This document shows positions 8,150-17,625 of a stretch of DNA of 43,913 nt, one piece after another. Positions within the stretch are counted from its first letter, which is position 1. Every line of letters begins with the position of its first letter. Both the position numbers and the translations under genes were made by a program. A model generated the notes under the pieces. That model worked only from the letters and a program-made list of their open reading frames with translations, was not told where the DNA came from and did no database searches. This DNA is from DMER64 sp964542305 (lineage in GTDB: Bacteria > Bacteroidota > Bacteroidia > Bacteroidales > UBA932), in NCBI GenBank assembly GCA_964542305.1, contig CAZITX010000022.1, forward strand, positions 1 through 43,913. Direction: 5' to 3'.

Positions 8150-8839
8150 ATGAAAAAGTTTTGTATTCTGTTTGTTATTATGACCGTTGCTTTTTCTTCT
8201 GGTCATGCACAAACGGTTTTCCTGGACATTGATGATACCAGGCCCTATACAGAAATCTATATGTTCCCGGCTTATATGACCGGTACCATTCAGTTTGAAG
8301 ACGGAACGGCTTATACGGGTCAGTTGAACATTTTGCTTGCTTCTTCAACGCTGTGTTTTCTGGATGAAGACGGAAATCCCGATATTTTGCAGGACATGAG
8401 CCGGGTGACGGCTGTTTCCATAGGCAGGAATTATTTTATTCCATTGTTGGAGCATTATATCCAGATACTTGATACGGACGGGAATGTTATGTTCGGAGTA
8501 GAGCAATTCCTGGAACTGGAAGCCGAAAAGCGTTACGGAGCATTTGGCCGTGAGGAAAAATCTCCAAACGTTCCCATTGAGAAAAGGAACCTGAGAAGCG
8601 AAGGATTTAATGTATCAACGGGAGGCCGGTTTTTGGCAGGGGAATCAACTCCTTATACCGTTCATCAGAATGCATATTTGATTAGGAATAAGAAGGCATA
8701 TGCTTTGACCGAAAGAAATTTCAGAAGGTTTTTCCCCGGAAAGAAAGCACTTATTGAACAGTATGCAAAGGATCATTCCCTGGATTATTCCAATCCGGAT
8801 GAAGCCCTGATGTTGTTTAAATTTCTTACTGTTCAGTAA
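8150..8839 (+). CDS. Secreted protein of unknown function
   Basis: I do not recognise a family. The 229-residue product begins MKKFCILFVIMTVAFSSGHAQ, a Sec signal peptide with AXA-like cleavage before Gln. The mature part is acidic and beta-rich in look, with a segment FEDGTAYTGQLNILLASSTLCFLDEDG that resembles small beta-sandwich proteins, and a Lys/Arg-rich C-terminal third. The ATG at 8150 is one base after the serine hydrolase stop, so it is probably the last gene of that operon. Its 3' end overlaps the converging minus-strand gene by 14 bp, and its terminator lies inside that gene. Confidence 0.75.
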   Translation: MKKFCILFVIMTVAFSSGHAQTVFLDIDDTRPYTEIYMFPAYMTGTIQFEDGTAYTGQLNILLASSTLCFLDEDGNPDILQDMSRVTAVSIGRNYFIPLLEHYIQILDTDGNVMFGVEQFLELEAEKRYGAFGREEKSPNVPIEKRNLRSEGFNVSTGGRFLAGESTPYTVHQNAYLIRNKKAYALTERNFRRFFPGKKALIEQYAKDHSLDYSNPDEALMLFKFLTVQ

Positions 8840-10322
8840 CTGTAACAGGATCCTTAAGACCGCCCCATTGCAGATTTGTTTTGCGGGCGGTTTTTTTTGC
8901 AATTTTTCTCATGTCCAAATCCACAGGCGAGGTAATAAACTCGGGTATATTGAATGAATACAGAGTTTCCGGATAGTATTTTGCGGGATCTTTCTGAGGG
9001 AGTAGAAAAGGTTTTCCGGTGTTCCCGTTTTCATCAATGAATGCTAAATACAAACGGGTATACAATCCGTCTCCTCTGCGACTGGAAAAGACCATCCAGC
9101 GGGAATTACTGCTCCAACTGTGATAACTGTCAACATGGGGGCTGTTAATTCCCTCCAACAGCTGCCATTCTCCGGTTCGCAGATCCAAAAGACCCAGGTC
9201 TGCTTCCGTGTGCCAAATTGGGAATGTTCCGTAATCGGTCAGGGTAAACATCAGATATTTTCCGTCGTAAGAAGGACGGGGGAATGTGAGGCTTTTGTCT
9301 ATTCGGGGAGCGTTTAACAATGTGTCAACCGTTGCTCCGAATGTAGCGGTTTCCGGATCAAAAGCAATGCTGCATAAAGCATAACGGACCTCTTTATAAT
9401 CTTGTGGCATATTTTGATAATCAGCAACGCAGAAATAGAGGGTTTTCCCATCCGGAGAAAATGCAGGAAACGTTTCAAAATGTTCCGTAGTAAGGTGTTT
9501 GGAGGAGATCAGCCGGTTTTGTTCGGTGTCATAGATTACAACATCTGAAGCCGTGTCATACACTTCAATTCTTCGTCCGGGATCCATAGGGAACATTTGA
9601 CGCGTAGTATTTACCGAGTATGCAATGAAACGTCCTGAGGGATGCCAGTATGGATATACGCAATTTGAAAGTGTTTCCGGAGTTTTTGTGTTATAGACTT
9701 CCAGGTTCCCGTCTTTTAAAATAATGGTTCCCGATTCTGATCCTCTCAAATGCAGGTTGAAAAAATCCGGATCTCCGCGATTGACGGAATGACAGTTCAT
9801 ACACGTTTCGGGGAGCAAGGTGTTTACCAGGATCGTTTTTTGCTTGTATGATTGAAGGTCTCTCTGGTAGATTCCCATCCTGCTGTAAAGCTCATATCCG
9901 GGGGCTATCAGGCGATATACAAGACCGTGATCAATGGGGTGTTCGCTGATATATATGGGGAAAGAAGTGTGTTGTATCCACTTGTCTTCTTTCAGGATTT
10001 TCAGTGTTACAGAAATGCTATCTCCTTTATTGGCGTTTAATAATTCAGTCCATTTGTTTTTTGGTATAGTAATATTTTTTCTGCCTTTAACGCGGAACAA
10101 ATTTCCCCGTGTTCCTGAAAATTCTGCTATTACTGCTGTATAAGAAATATCCTGCGGGGCGAAGTTCAGCGGAGCTATTGTGGAGGGAACCGTTACATAC
10201 GTGTAATCTGGGAAAATTGCGGGAATGGCAGTTGACGGAACCTGGGTTGACGTATTGGGAATACAGCCTGTAAAGTGAAGCAGGGAGATCAATATTAAAG
10301 ATACCGGGAAGATCCGTTTCAT
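8826..10322 (-). CDS. TolB-like propeller lipoprotein with CxxCH heme-type motif
   Basis: An exported lipoprotein of 498 residues. The start is MKRIFPVSLILISLLHFTGC (lipobox FTGC); the open frame extends upstream but loses signal-like sequence. Residues C174-M-N-C177-H178 form a CxxCH motif, the covalent heme-c attachment signature, in the context ETCMNCHSVNRGDPDFF. After it come several PD40/TolB-type propeller blades, for example YWHPSGRFIAYS, PAFSPDGKTLYF, PRPSYDGKYLMF and SWSSNSRWMVFSS. Proteins of this type are often annotated as cytochrome c biosynthesis or TolB-like in Bacteroidetes. Heme binding is inferred from the motif only. It starts 4 nt after the membrane protein gene, so the two form a unit. 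Confidence 0.85.
   Translation of the reverse strand: MKRIFPVSLILISLLHFTGCIPNTSTQVPSTAIPAIFPDYTYVTVPSTIAPLNFAPQDISYTAVIAEFSGTRGNLFRVKGRKNITIPKNKWTELLNANKGDSISVTLKILKEDKWIQHTSFPIYISEHPIDHGLVYRLIAPGYELYSRMGIYQRDLQSYKQKTILVNTLLPETCMNCHSVNRGDPDFFNLHLRGSESGTIILKDGNLEVYNTKTPETLSNCVYPYWHPSGRFIAYSVNTTRQMFPMDPGRRIEVYDTASDVVIYDTEQNRLISSKHLTTEHFETFPAFSPDGKTLYFCVADYQNMPQDYKEVRYALCSIAFDPETATFGATVDTLLNAPRIDKSLTFPRPSYDGKYLMFTLTDYGTFPIWHTEADLGLLDLRTGEWQLLEGINSPHVDSYHSWSSNSRWMVFSSRRGDGLYTRLYLAFIDENGNTGKPFLLPQKDPAKYYPETLYSFNIPEFITSPVDLDMRKIAKKTARKTNLQWGGLKDPVTVTEQ
8859..8898 (+). terminator. Intrinsic terminator inside the opposing CDS
   Basis: The stem ACCGCCC (8859-8865) pairs with GGGCGGT (8885-8891), followed by eight T's (8891-8898). 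It is 20 bp after the stop at 8839 and correctly oriented for the plus-strand operon. It lies entirely within the 3' coding end of the minus-strand gene, where the T-run reads as Lys codons. Confidence 0.82.
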
Positions 10323-10326
10323 GAGA

Positions 10327-12075
10327 TTAAAATATGAAATAAAGGTAATACCAATACGTGTGTCCAAAAGGTTTTTCCAAAATTGCACGGGCCTGTTTTT
10401 CTGAAGCAAGCGACATGGTTTTCATAAATTCAGTCAAGCCTTGCTTTATTTCCTGATCAAGCTCTTGTTGAGTTTGATTGAGGTTCCCGGCTTTCTGATA
10501 CCACTCAAAGGCCATGGCCTGCTGATATGCCCAGGGTATCCGGGTATAATGCTGTTTTCCCGATTCATAGAATTCAGTTGCTTTTTCCCATTCTTTATTA
10601 AGAAGCGTATAGGCCATAAGATATTGGAAAGCAGTCTTATTGTCCGATTTTTTTTCAGTCAGATCTTTCAAGATGTTTAACATATTGGTCGAACCGAAAA
10701 TTCTTTCCTTTGTAAGACGGTATTCTTGTAATATACTCCATTCGGGATGGTTCTCTAAAGAGGCATTATGAGACCAGTTGCGGTACAATAATGTTTTTTG
10801 CAGAAGGTCCAGGTATTTTTTTGCCACACCGTATTGTTCATTAATCAGGTTTGTCTGGGCAAGGCGTTGAATGCACCTGGCGCTTTTACGATGGTTGGGT
10901 ATGGCTTCCATGGCCTCGAATACATAATGTTGTGCTTCGTTTACCAATCCCAAGTGGAAAAAGACTTCTGCAGTAGTGAGTGGAGAGGTGAAGTCTCCCC
11001 CGAATTCGGGAATGAGCCCTTCCGTTCCGTTTTGGAAATAATTGAACAACATATCTCCTGATTTTCCCGTTTTAACCAATGCCAGGTTCAGACATGTCAT
11101 AGACATTGATGTGGAAGGCTGTTTTTTGCCGGCTTTCCTGATTATTGTTTCCCATTGCTGATTCCAGGCCATTTGATCGTATTCCAGCGATTCTTCCATG
11201 GCGGGATTGACCGCTTTACGCGCCAACAGAAACCCGCTGCCAAAAACTAAAAACAGGAATAACAGGGTCGTGACTAATTGTATACGGGATTTTCTAATAA
11301 CAGGGATTTTTCCTGCCAGGATCACGGTTATTATTATCACCAGCCATGGAACATATTGAAGGTAGAACTTTTCGCCGGGATACCTGTAAAAACCGATTCC
11401 CAGGAAAAGGTGTTCCAGGGGATAAGGAGAAAGGAAAGCGGCCGTCAGGGGAAGGCCAATGGCAAGTACAATGACTTCGGTTGCAAGGAAAATTTGTCTT
11501 CGCTTTTTCACGTTTTTTTCCTGATTGTACAGCTCAAAACCCAGGATAAAAGCCAAATACAACAAAAAAGATCCCCCCACAGTCACATATAATAAAACAG
11601 CAAGAATGGCGATGCGTACCATATACGTGTTTTGATGCCGTATTTTGACTGTCAGTTGAACACTATACAGAGATATAAGCAAAGCGACAAGCGCACCCGT
11701 CATATAATTTGGATCGCACGAAAAGATCCATAATAAAACCGCAGGTATCAGTGAAAGGACCCGGCAGGAATTCTTTACCCCGATGACGGCCATAAGCTTG
11801 TTGATGCTTTGTTGTATCAGGACAATGAGCCCGGCAAGTATTAATGCCCCGGCCCAACTGAAAGCGTAAAATTGTGTTAGAAACGCACCCGCATAAGAAG
11901 CCAGACCCCCCGGATATGTTACGTGATCCAGAAAAAATGCTTTTGTATAAAAAAATAAATAGTATTGCTCACGGAACCAAATCATGCCGGGGGCACAAAG
12001 AAAGAAAAACAGAAAAATAACGGTTCCCAGTATTATGGGGACAGTCGCTCTAATGTGTCTGGAAAGATCATCCAT
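10327..12075 (-). CDS. Polytopic membrane protein with soluble repeat-rich C-terminus
   Basis: The 582-residue product has about eight or nine hydrophobic segments in residues 10-290 (for example VPIILGTVIFLFFFLC and LVTTLLFLFLVFGSGFLLA). Then comes a soluble half of helical, TPR-like repeats (AEVFFHLGLVNEAQHYVFEA, AYTLLNKEWEKATEFYESGK). It resembles the uncharacterised Bacteroidetes family I recall as DUF6057; I cannot confirm that without a search. The neighbour 4 nt downstream is a CxxCH propeller lipoprotein, so the pair may form an envelope complex. Its role is unknown. Confidence 0.8.
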   Translation of the reverse strand: MDDLSRHIRATVPIILGTVIFLFFFLCAPGMIWFREQYYLFFYTKAFFLDHVTYPGGLASYAGAFLTQFYAFSWAGALILAGLIVLIQQSINKLMAVIGVKNSCRVLSLIPAVLLWIFSCDPNYMTGALVALLISLYSVQLTVKIRHQNTYMVRIAILAVLLYVTVGGSFLLYLAFILGFELYNQEKNVKKRRQIFLATEVIVLAIGLPLTAAFLSPYPLEHLFLGIGFYRYPGEKFYLQYVPWLVIIITVILAGKIPVIRKSRIQLVTTLLFLFLVFGSGFLLARKAVNPAMEESLEYDQMAWNQQWETIIRKAGKKQPSTSMSMTCLNLALVKTGKSGDMLFNYFQNGTEGLIPEFGGDFTSPLTTAEVFFHLGLVNEAQHYVFEAMEAIPNHRKSARCIQRLAQTNLINEQYGVAKKYLDLLQKTLLYRNWSHNASLENHPEWSILQEYRLTKERIFGSTNMLNILKDLTEKKSDNKTAFQYLMAYTLLNKEWEKATEFYESGKQHYTRIPWAYQQAMAFEWYQKAGNLNQTQQELDQEIKQGLTEFMKTMSLASEKQARAILEKPFGHTYWYYLYFIF

Positions 12076-12081
12076 AATAGG

Positions 12082-12110
12082 AAAAAAGAGCGGCCTGTTC
12101 TGACCGCTCT
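12082..12110 (-). terminator. Terminator of the minus-strand susC-susD operon
   Basis: On the minus strand AGAGCGG (12110-12104) pairs with CCGCTCT (12093-12087) around a 10-nt loop and runs into six U's. It lies between the susD stop at 12133 and the membrane-protein start at 12075, separating the two transcription units. Confidence 0.83.
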
Positions 12111-12132
12111 GTTCATAAAGTGTTACGAATAA

Positions 12133-14079
12133 TTATTCAGCTTTGTCCCACCATACCGGATCACTCCAGATAGGCCCGTTCGCGTAAGTCAGGGCCAGCG
12201 GGTTTGAAAGTTCCACATTGTCTTTGTTGTAGTTGGTTTCGTGTGAACACTGGCTGTAACGGCGGAACCAATAGTTTTCCTGTGTGGGAGAAGTCCCGGG
12301 GATTTTATTGGTAGCAATAAACTCAGCAGGTCTGACGTAGTTAACATAAACCTGTCCGAAATTGCCAATGTTTCCGGCTCCGTAATTGAAGCGGCGCATA
12401 TCGTTCCATGTTTCCACATGGATACCCATGGCAATGACTTTTTGCAACATAATGTCGGCCATAGTCAGTTCCCCGGCGTTTTGTGCGACGGCTCCACTGA
12501 CCATGTAAGCATCAATCTCGGCCTGATTCATAGGCTGTTGGTCGGGGTTGTCTGTGCCTGTTGCAGACCAATCTTGCAATTTGGATTGCATACGTGCGAA
12601 ACTGGCTCTGATTCCGTCCATATAAGCTGTATAAGCGGCTGCGGAGTTCCCCATACGCATATTAGCCTCGGCCTTAATGAAACACATTTCGTGATAAGTG
12701 AGGATGTCCGAATCGGAATCGGGACGTGCCCAGAAGGAACCGGTACCGGCGACAGTATTAAATGCTGAACTCGGGTAGTAATACATATCGTTTTCTGCAC
12801 GACCGCCGGTCTGTGAAACAGCCAAGGCTCTCATATTCACGTAATTCAGGTCCATAATCTGCTTGTAGTCATTGGTGTTAATGTACAAACAGCCTTTTGG
12901 GTAGGTAACGCTCACAACATCCCCGTTCACGGTGTAGGGGAACCCTTCATGGTCAAAGAATGCCAATATCTGAGCCTTTTCAGTGGCATTGGTAATGGTG
13001 TAGTTTTTGTCAACGTTTGAAGAAGCTACGCTAGCATTTAGAAGGGCTCCATATATTCTTCTGGTTCCGTACATTACATCCACACCTTCATCCCGGGTCC
13101 ATTCGTGATTCAGGATTTCTCCGGCATCAGATACCTGGATCTTGCTCATGCGGGCAGGGAACACCTTGCTCATTCGTGGATCAACTACTCCGGAACCTCT
13201 CAGGTTCTTGTGCAGATCAACATACCATTTGGTATAACGTTGTGTGCTTCCCCATGCCGCACAGTCCCATATTACACTTGTCTGATAAGGGTCGCCAACG
13301 GTGAAGTTGGTGTCCTGATCTCCTGCGTTGCTGTGTTTCATTATGGTACTTTCGCTGTTGGATTGCGGGGCTTTTGCCAAAGCATCCAGAACAGCCTGCG
13401 GGTCATAAAGTGTTGATTTTTTTGAAAGTTTGTTGAGCCAGCGGGCTTTCAAACCGTAGCACAATTTGATCCATTTCTGAACATCACCCTGGTTCCAGCT
13501 GTCACCTGCGGCAAGAGGTGTGGCACCTTCTTCCTGTGTCATGTTGAAATATTCTAGAGCCAGATCAATGCGTTCCATACATCCGTTAAAAATGGTCTGT
13601 CCGTCATCATATACGGGGGTAGGGTTACTTCCAAGAGGTTCTGAATAAGGCATTTCCCCGTACAGGTCGGCCATAAGCATGAATCCCATGGCATGCATCA
13701 CATGAGCAGCTCCAATATAATGGTAAGCGCCTGTTTTTTCTGCGGCATTGATCATATCGTCAATGTTACATGCCGCTCCAATGAACCAGTTTTGGTAAGA
13801 TGTAGTAGTGGAACTTTGATAAGGATCCCAGGCGGATAATTTTCCGTTGGAGGAAGTCGTTGAGGTCTGACTCATCAAACCGCCAATGGTGACGCCACGC
13901 ATACAGGCAGAGCCCCATGCATACATATAATAGTGTTGAATCCAGGGGAGACGGCTTTCGACCGTAGCACTGGCATTGTTCGGGTTGTCCGGGTCTACGT
14001 TCACGTCCAACCAGTCGTTACAGCCGGTTATCCCTAAAGTAATCAACAGACTTAAAGCTATATATAGTATTTTTTTCAT
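12133..14079 (-). CDS. SusD/RagB-family outer-membrane lipoprotein
   Basis: Surface-exposed nutrient-binding lipoprotein that caps the partner SusC transporter. The N-terminus MKKILYIALSLLITLGITGC is a lipoprotein signal, followed by NDWLDVNVDPDNPNNAS, typical of the SusD-like subgroup whose mature part starts with Asn/Asp-Pro repeats. It is 648 residues long. The alpha-helical TPR-like core (YHYIGAAHVMHAMGFMLMADLYGEMPYSEP) and the late ALTYANG region support the family. It lies 27 nt downstream of its susC. The substrate cannot be told: no glycosidase, sensor or anti-sigma gene is adjacent. Confidence 0.94.
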   Translation of the reverse strand: MKKILYIALSLLITLGITGCNDWLDVNVDPDNPNNASATVESRLPWIQHYYMYAWGSACMRGVTIGGLMSQTSTTSSNGKLSAWDPYQSSTTTSYQNWFIGAACNIDDMINAAEKTGAYHYIGAAHVMHAMGFMLMADLYGEMPYSEPLGSNPTPVYDDGQTIFNGCMERIDLALEYFNMTQEEGATPLAAGDSWNQGDVQKWIKLCYGLKARWLNKLSKKSTLYDPQAVLDALAKAPQSNSESTIMKHSNAGDQDTNFTVGDPYQTSVIWDCAAWGSTQRYTKWYVDLHKNLRGSGVVDPRMSKVFPARMSKIQVSDAGEILNHEWTRDEGVDVMYGTRRIYGALLNASVASSNVDKNYTITNATEKAQILAFFDHEGFPYTVNGDVVSVTYPKGCLYINTNDYKQIMDLNYVNMRALAVSQTGGRAENDMYYYPSSAFNTVAGTGSFWARPDSDSDILTYHEMCFIKAEANMRMGNSAAAYTAYMDGIRASFARMQSKLQDWSATGTDNPDQQPMNQAEIDAYMVSGAVAQNAGELTMADIMLQKVIAMGIHVETWNDMRRFNYGAGNIGNFGQVYVNYVRPAEFIATNKIPGTSPTQENYWFRRYSQCSHETNYNKDNVELSNPLALTYANGPIWSDPVWWDKAE

Positions 14080-14106
14080 AATCTGAATTTTTAAATCCGT
14101 TTGTTA

Positions 14107-17100
14107 TTAGAAAGTGATGTTTAAACCAAATGACAAACCGGCTGTAGCAGGAACACCGCAATAGTCAATACCTGACGAACCGGAGCCACCCGTACCGGAA
14201 CCTGAAACACTGACTTCAGGGTCCATACCTTTGTAATTACTCCACAAGAAGAGATTGGTTCCTGTAACGGTAGCCGTAAGCCCTTTAATGAAACTCTGTT
14301 TGTTGAACAGGCCTCTGAAATCGTAAGCAAGAGATACGGCGCGTAAACGCAGCCAGTTGGTGTCAGTCAATAAGTTATGTGCGTTGGATGCATAATTGCT
14401 CCAGTAGCTCTGGATCATATAATCACCGCTCTTTTCAGCTCCGTTAACAATGTACATCTGACCGGCATTGTAAGTATAGGAAACAGGTTCTCCTGTAGTA
14501 CTTGAAACGCCTTCCACTGTTACTGATTCACGATCCAGTGTCTGCGGGGACAATCCGTTGTTCAGCAATAAATACTCAGTACCGTTGTAGATCAAACCTC
14601 CTTTACGGATATCAAATAGTATGGAAAAGCTCAGGTTTTTGTAGGTAAGGGTATTTCCCAGACCGCCTATCAAATCCGGTTCGCGGTTACCAAGCAGGTT
14701 GGTAGCTACGCCGGTGGTTTTGTAAAGACCAGTTGCTTCATCTATAATGTAACGGCCATCAGGGATTTCAACTTCAATGTCATTGCCTTCTGCATCTTGT
14801 TCAATTCGTGTTTCCCGTTTCCAGTAGTCCCCCGTGATCCCGAGGAAATAACCTCCATTGGGTACGGCAGCCGCTTTAACGCCTCCAATTTGTACGTCGG
14901 TGACATAGAACAAGTCAACGCCTTTCATGAATTCTCCCAGACGACCACGGTTCCCTGAAAGATTAAGTGTCAGATCCCAGGAAAAGTTCTTGGTTTCTAC
15001 AGGAGTGGCAGTGATCATCAGTTCCATACCTTTGTTGGAAACAGAGCCGGAATTGATGGACATAAAGATGTATCCAGTGGACTGACCCAGACGGGGGGCA
15101 GCTATCTGGTTGGTGGTTAAACTGTTATAATAAGTATAATCAATGCCAAGACGGCCTCCGAAGAAGCGCATTTCGGCACCCACCTCCCAGGAGGTCTGGA
15201 TCTCGGGTTTGAGGAACGGGTTACCCCGTGTCCAGCTGTTCCCAATTCCAATGAAGCCGGGGCTGACAGCAGCCGGTGACCACATGTAGGTATTGGTTGC
15301 ATAAGCCGAAGCATCTTTACCAACCTGTGCCCATGAGGCGCGGATCTTACCAAAAGAAAGAATATCATTCTTTGGCATTAATTCGGTGAAAACCAAACTA
15401 CCGCTGACTGAGGGATAGAAATACGACCGGTTTTCAATAGGAAGGGTGGATGACCAGTCGTTACGTCCTGTAATGGTCAGATAGGCAATGTTTTTGTATG
15501 CGGCACGAAATTCTCCGAATACCCCTATCAGGCGTTTATTGGTGGTGGCTTCCGTGAAGAATTTATTTTCATTGGCAATGTTTGCAAAACTGATGGTGCC
15601 GGCAGTTACGAAGTCGTATCCCCAATGGTTTTGACGGATATTCTTGGTGTCTTCAGAAGTTTGTCCCAAGAGCAGGTTGAAGTCAAAATCACCGAATGTC
15701 TTGTGAAAATTCAGCATCAGGTTGGAAGACAAATATTGGTAGTTCCTGTCGCTTTTAGACAGACGGCCGTTCTGATATCTGTCGGATACGGCTCCACCCG
15801 GAGCAATGTAAGTATATTCGTCATAAGCATAAGTGTCAAGACCTAAACGGTAAACAATGTTGAACCAATCCGTTACGTCTAAGTTTGCGTTGACGGACCC
15901 CGTCCAGCGGCGAGTTTGGTCAGACAGTTTATTCTTATTGATGATCCAGTAAGGATTTTCACGGTCAGAAGCCAGATCCTGGTATTCGGCGAACATTCTG
16001 TATTTGGTGCCGTCTTCATTCAGATAACGTGTCATATCATCACTGCGTGCCCATCCGTATACGGCTGTCATGGCTCCGTTACCTCCGCCACCGTAAAGAC
16101 CTCCTGTAGTCAGTGTCTTTTGCGTATTGGAGATGGTATAAGCCACGTTCGCACCTACGGTCAGTTTGCCGTATTTTTGTTCTCCGTTAAAACGGAGTGT
16201 GGTTTTATCGTATCCTGTCATGGGAACAATACCTTCCTGGTCGTAACGGGAAGCAGACAGGTAGAAACTGCTGTTCTTGTTACCTCCGGAAATACTTACG
16301 TTGTTGTCAAAAATATTACCTCCGCGAAAAAAGGTTCCAACATTGTCGTAAGCTGTCCCGGTGATCTTCTGCCCCCAGGAGTTATAGGTATAATCGCTGA
16401 AAACTCCGGCCTGATTGTAATAACCCCTTCCGTAAACATCCTGAAGTTCAGGAAGTGAATTGGCCCAGGAATAACTGTATTTTGAACCAACGTTTACCCT
16501 TACGGTCCCGTCGTTGGCTCCTTTCTTGGTAGTGATGACAATCACTCCGTCTGCTGCACGCGATCCGTACAAAGCGGCAGCCGCGGCGCCTTTAAGTACA
16601 GACATGGATTCAATGTCTTCGGGGTTGATGTCCATAACACGGTTGCTAAAAGTAGTAGCATTCTTGGTCATACCGTCCGTTCCGGAATTACCCCCAACAA
16701 CAGTGGAGTTATCATAGATGATTCCGTCAACAACAAAAAGAGGCTGGTTATCGCGACCTTCACTGGCAGAGTTACCACCTCGGATAATGATGGTTGATCC
16801 CGAACCTGCAGCACCACCGGACTGGGTTACGTTTACACCGGCAACTTTACCTGCCAGTGAGTTAATAACGTTGGTTTGCTTGTTTTTAAGCAACTCTTCT
16901 GCGCCCACTTCAGTAACGGAAAAACCCAGAGCTTTTCTGTCTTTCTTAATACCAAGCGCCGTAACGACCAACTCTTCCAGGGCTACGGAAGACACGTTCA
17001 TGGTTACGTCAATTATGGAACGGCCGTTGATTGCTTCTACAACGTCCTCGAACCCCATAAATGAGTATAAAAGGGTTCCGTCAGCAGGGGCAGAGATGGC

Positions 17101-17304
17101 ATAATTCCCATCCAGGTCTGTAGATACACCCCGCGAAGTACCCTGGACTAAAATATAAACGCCCATTAGAGGTTCTCCCGAATTATCGGTAACCTTTCCT
17201 GTAACATTTACGTTTTGGGCCCACATAGGTCCTGCAATCATTGCAATAACCAAGGTCGCCAGGCAGGTAAGGGTCAGGCGGCCACTTTTTCTGTAAACAT
17301 CCAT
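14107..17304 (-). CDS. SusC/RagA-family TonB-dependent transporter
   Basis: Outer-membrane TonB-dependent channel of 1065 residues. A signal peptide ends in GPMWAQ. Next comes a carboxypeptidase-regulatory-like beta domain at about residues 33-115 (VTGKVTDNSGEPLMGVYILV ... DLDGNYAISAP), then a plug with VDGI and MSVLKGAAAAALYGSRAADG (about 190-260), then the barrel ending in aromatic SFGLNITF. The EELVVTALGIKKDRKALGFSV stretch is the usual SusC plug entry and contains the TonB-box-like region. It has no N-terminal sigma-regulator (STN) extension, so it is not an anti-sigma-coupled type. It is the first gene of the minus-strand pair and diverges from a second susC. Confidence 0.95.
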   Translation of the reverse strand: MDVYRKSGRLTLTCLATLVIAMIAGPMWAQNVNVTGKVTDNSGEPLMGVYILVQGTSRGVSTDLDGNYAISAPADGTLLYSFMGFEDVVEAINGRSIIDVTMNVSSVALEELVVTALGIKKDRKALGFSVTEVGAEELLKNKQTNVINSLAGKVAGVNVTQSGGAAGSGSTIIIRGGNSASEGRDNQPLFVVDGIIYDNSTVVGGNSGTDGMTKNATTFSNRVMDINPEDIESMSVLKGAAAAALYGSRAADGVIVITTKKGANDGTVRVNVGSKYSYSWANSLPELQDVYGRGYYNQAGVFSDYTYNSWGQKITGTAYDNVGTFFRGGNIFDNNVSISGGNKNSSFYLSASRYDQEGIVPMTGYDKTTLRFNGEQKYGKLTVGANVAYTISNTQKTLTTGGLYGGGGNGAMTAVYGWARSDDMTRYLNEDGTKYRMFAEYQDLASDRENPYWIINKNKLSDQTRRWTGSVNANLDVTDWFNIVYRLGLDTYAYDEYTYIAPGGAVSDRYQNGRLSKSDRNYQYLSSNLMLNFHKTFGDFDFNLLLGQTSEDTKNIRQNHWGYDFVTAGTISFANIANENKFFTEATTNKRLIGVFGEFRAAYKNIAYLTITGRNDWSSTLPIENRSYFYPSVSGSLVFTELMPKNDILSFGKIRASWAQVGKDASAYATNTYMWSPAAVSPGFIGIGNSWTRGNPFLKPEIQTSWEVGAEMRFFGGRLGIDYTYYNSLTTNQIAAPRLGQSTGYIFMSINSGSVSNKGMELMITATPVETKNFSWDLTLNLSGNRGRLGEFMKGVDLFYVTDVQIGGVKAAAVPNGGYFLGITGDYWKRETRIEQDAEGNDIEVEIPDGRYIIDEATGLYKTTGVATNLLGNREPDLIGGLGNTLTYKNLSFSILFDIRKGGLIYNGTEYLLLNNGLSPQTLDRESVTVEGVSSTTGEPVSYTYNAGQMYIVNGAEKSGDYMIQSYWSNYASNAHNLLTDTNWLRLRAVSLAYDFRGLFNKQSFIKGLTATVTGTNLFLWSNYKGMDPEVSVSGSGTGGSGSSGIDYCGVPATAGLSFGLNITF

Positions 17305-17625
17305 AAGTAATTTAAATTAGGTTAGATTAATGGTTAAGGTTTATAATTACTTGTGCAATTATTCTTCAAATATAATCAAAAAACGCTACTGCTGGATAAC
17401 TTTTATACAAATTTTATTGATCAATACTTCCAAGTTATTACTTGTCGATATAATTTATTATATTCGCGGAACTGATCCTCAATTTGTTCCAATCCTGTTC
17501 TCTTCAGATTTGGTCCCTTATTGCTCCTGACAGTTCCATTCCACATGATCCAAAAACAAGCACATCTGTTGGATGTGGTTTGTAGTGTTCCTGTTTATCA
17601 CATATCTAACCTAAAAACTTAATCA
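17305..17625. promoter_or_regulatory. 321-bp divergent control region between two susC genes
   Basis: An AT-rich spacer between head-to-head transporter operons. For the minus-strand operon a -7 box TATATTTG is at 17374-17367, about 60 nt before the start. No convincing -33 partner is seen at 19-21 bp. For the plus-strand operon I see no clear box in the last 100 bp. No gene-sized or conserved small ORF is present. Joint regulation of both pairs is possible but not shown. Confidence 0.5.

Noticed and set aside
17330..17530. Small ORF in the gap between the two susC genes
   Set aside because: Composition is AT-driven with no recognisable domain or start context; left as a control region.
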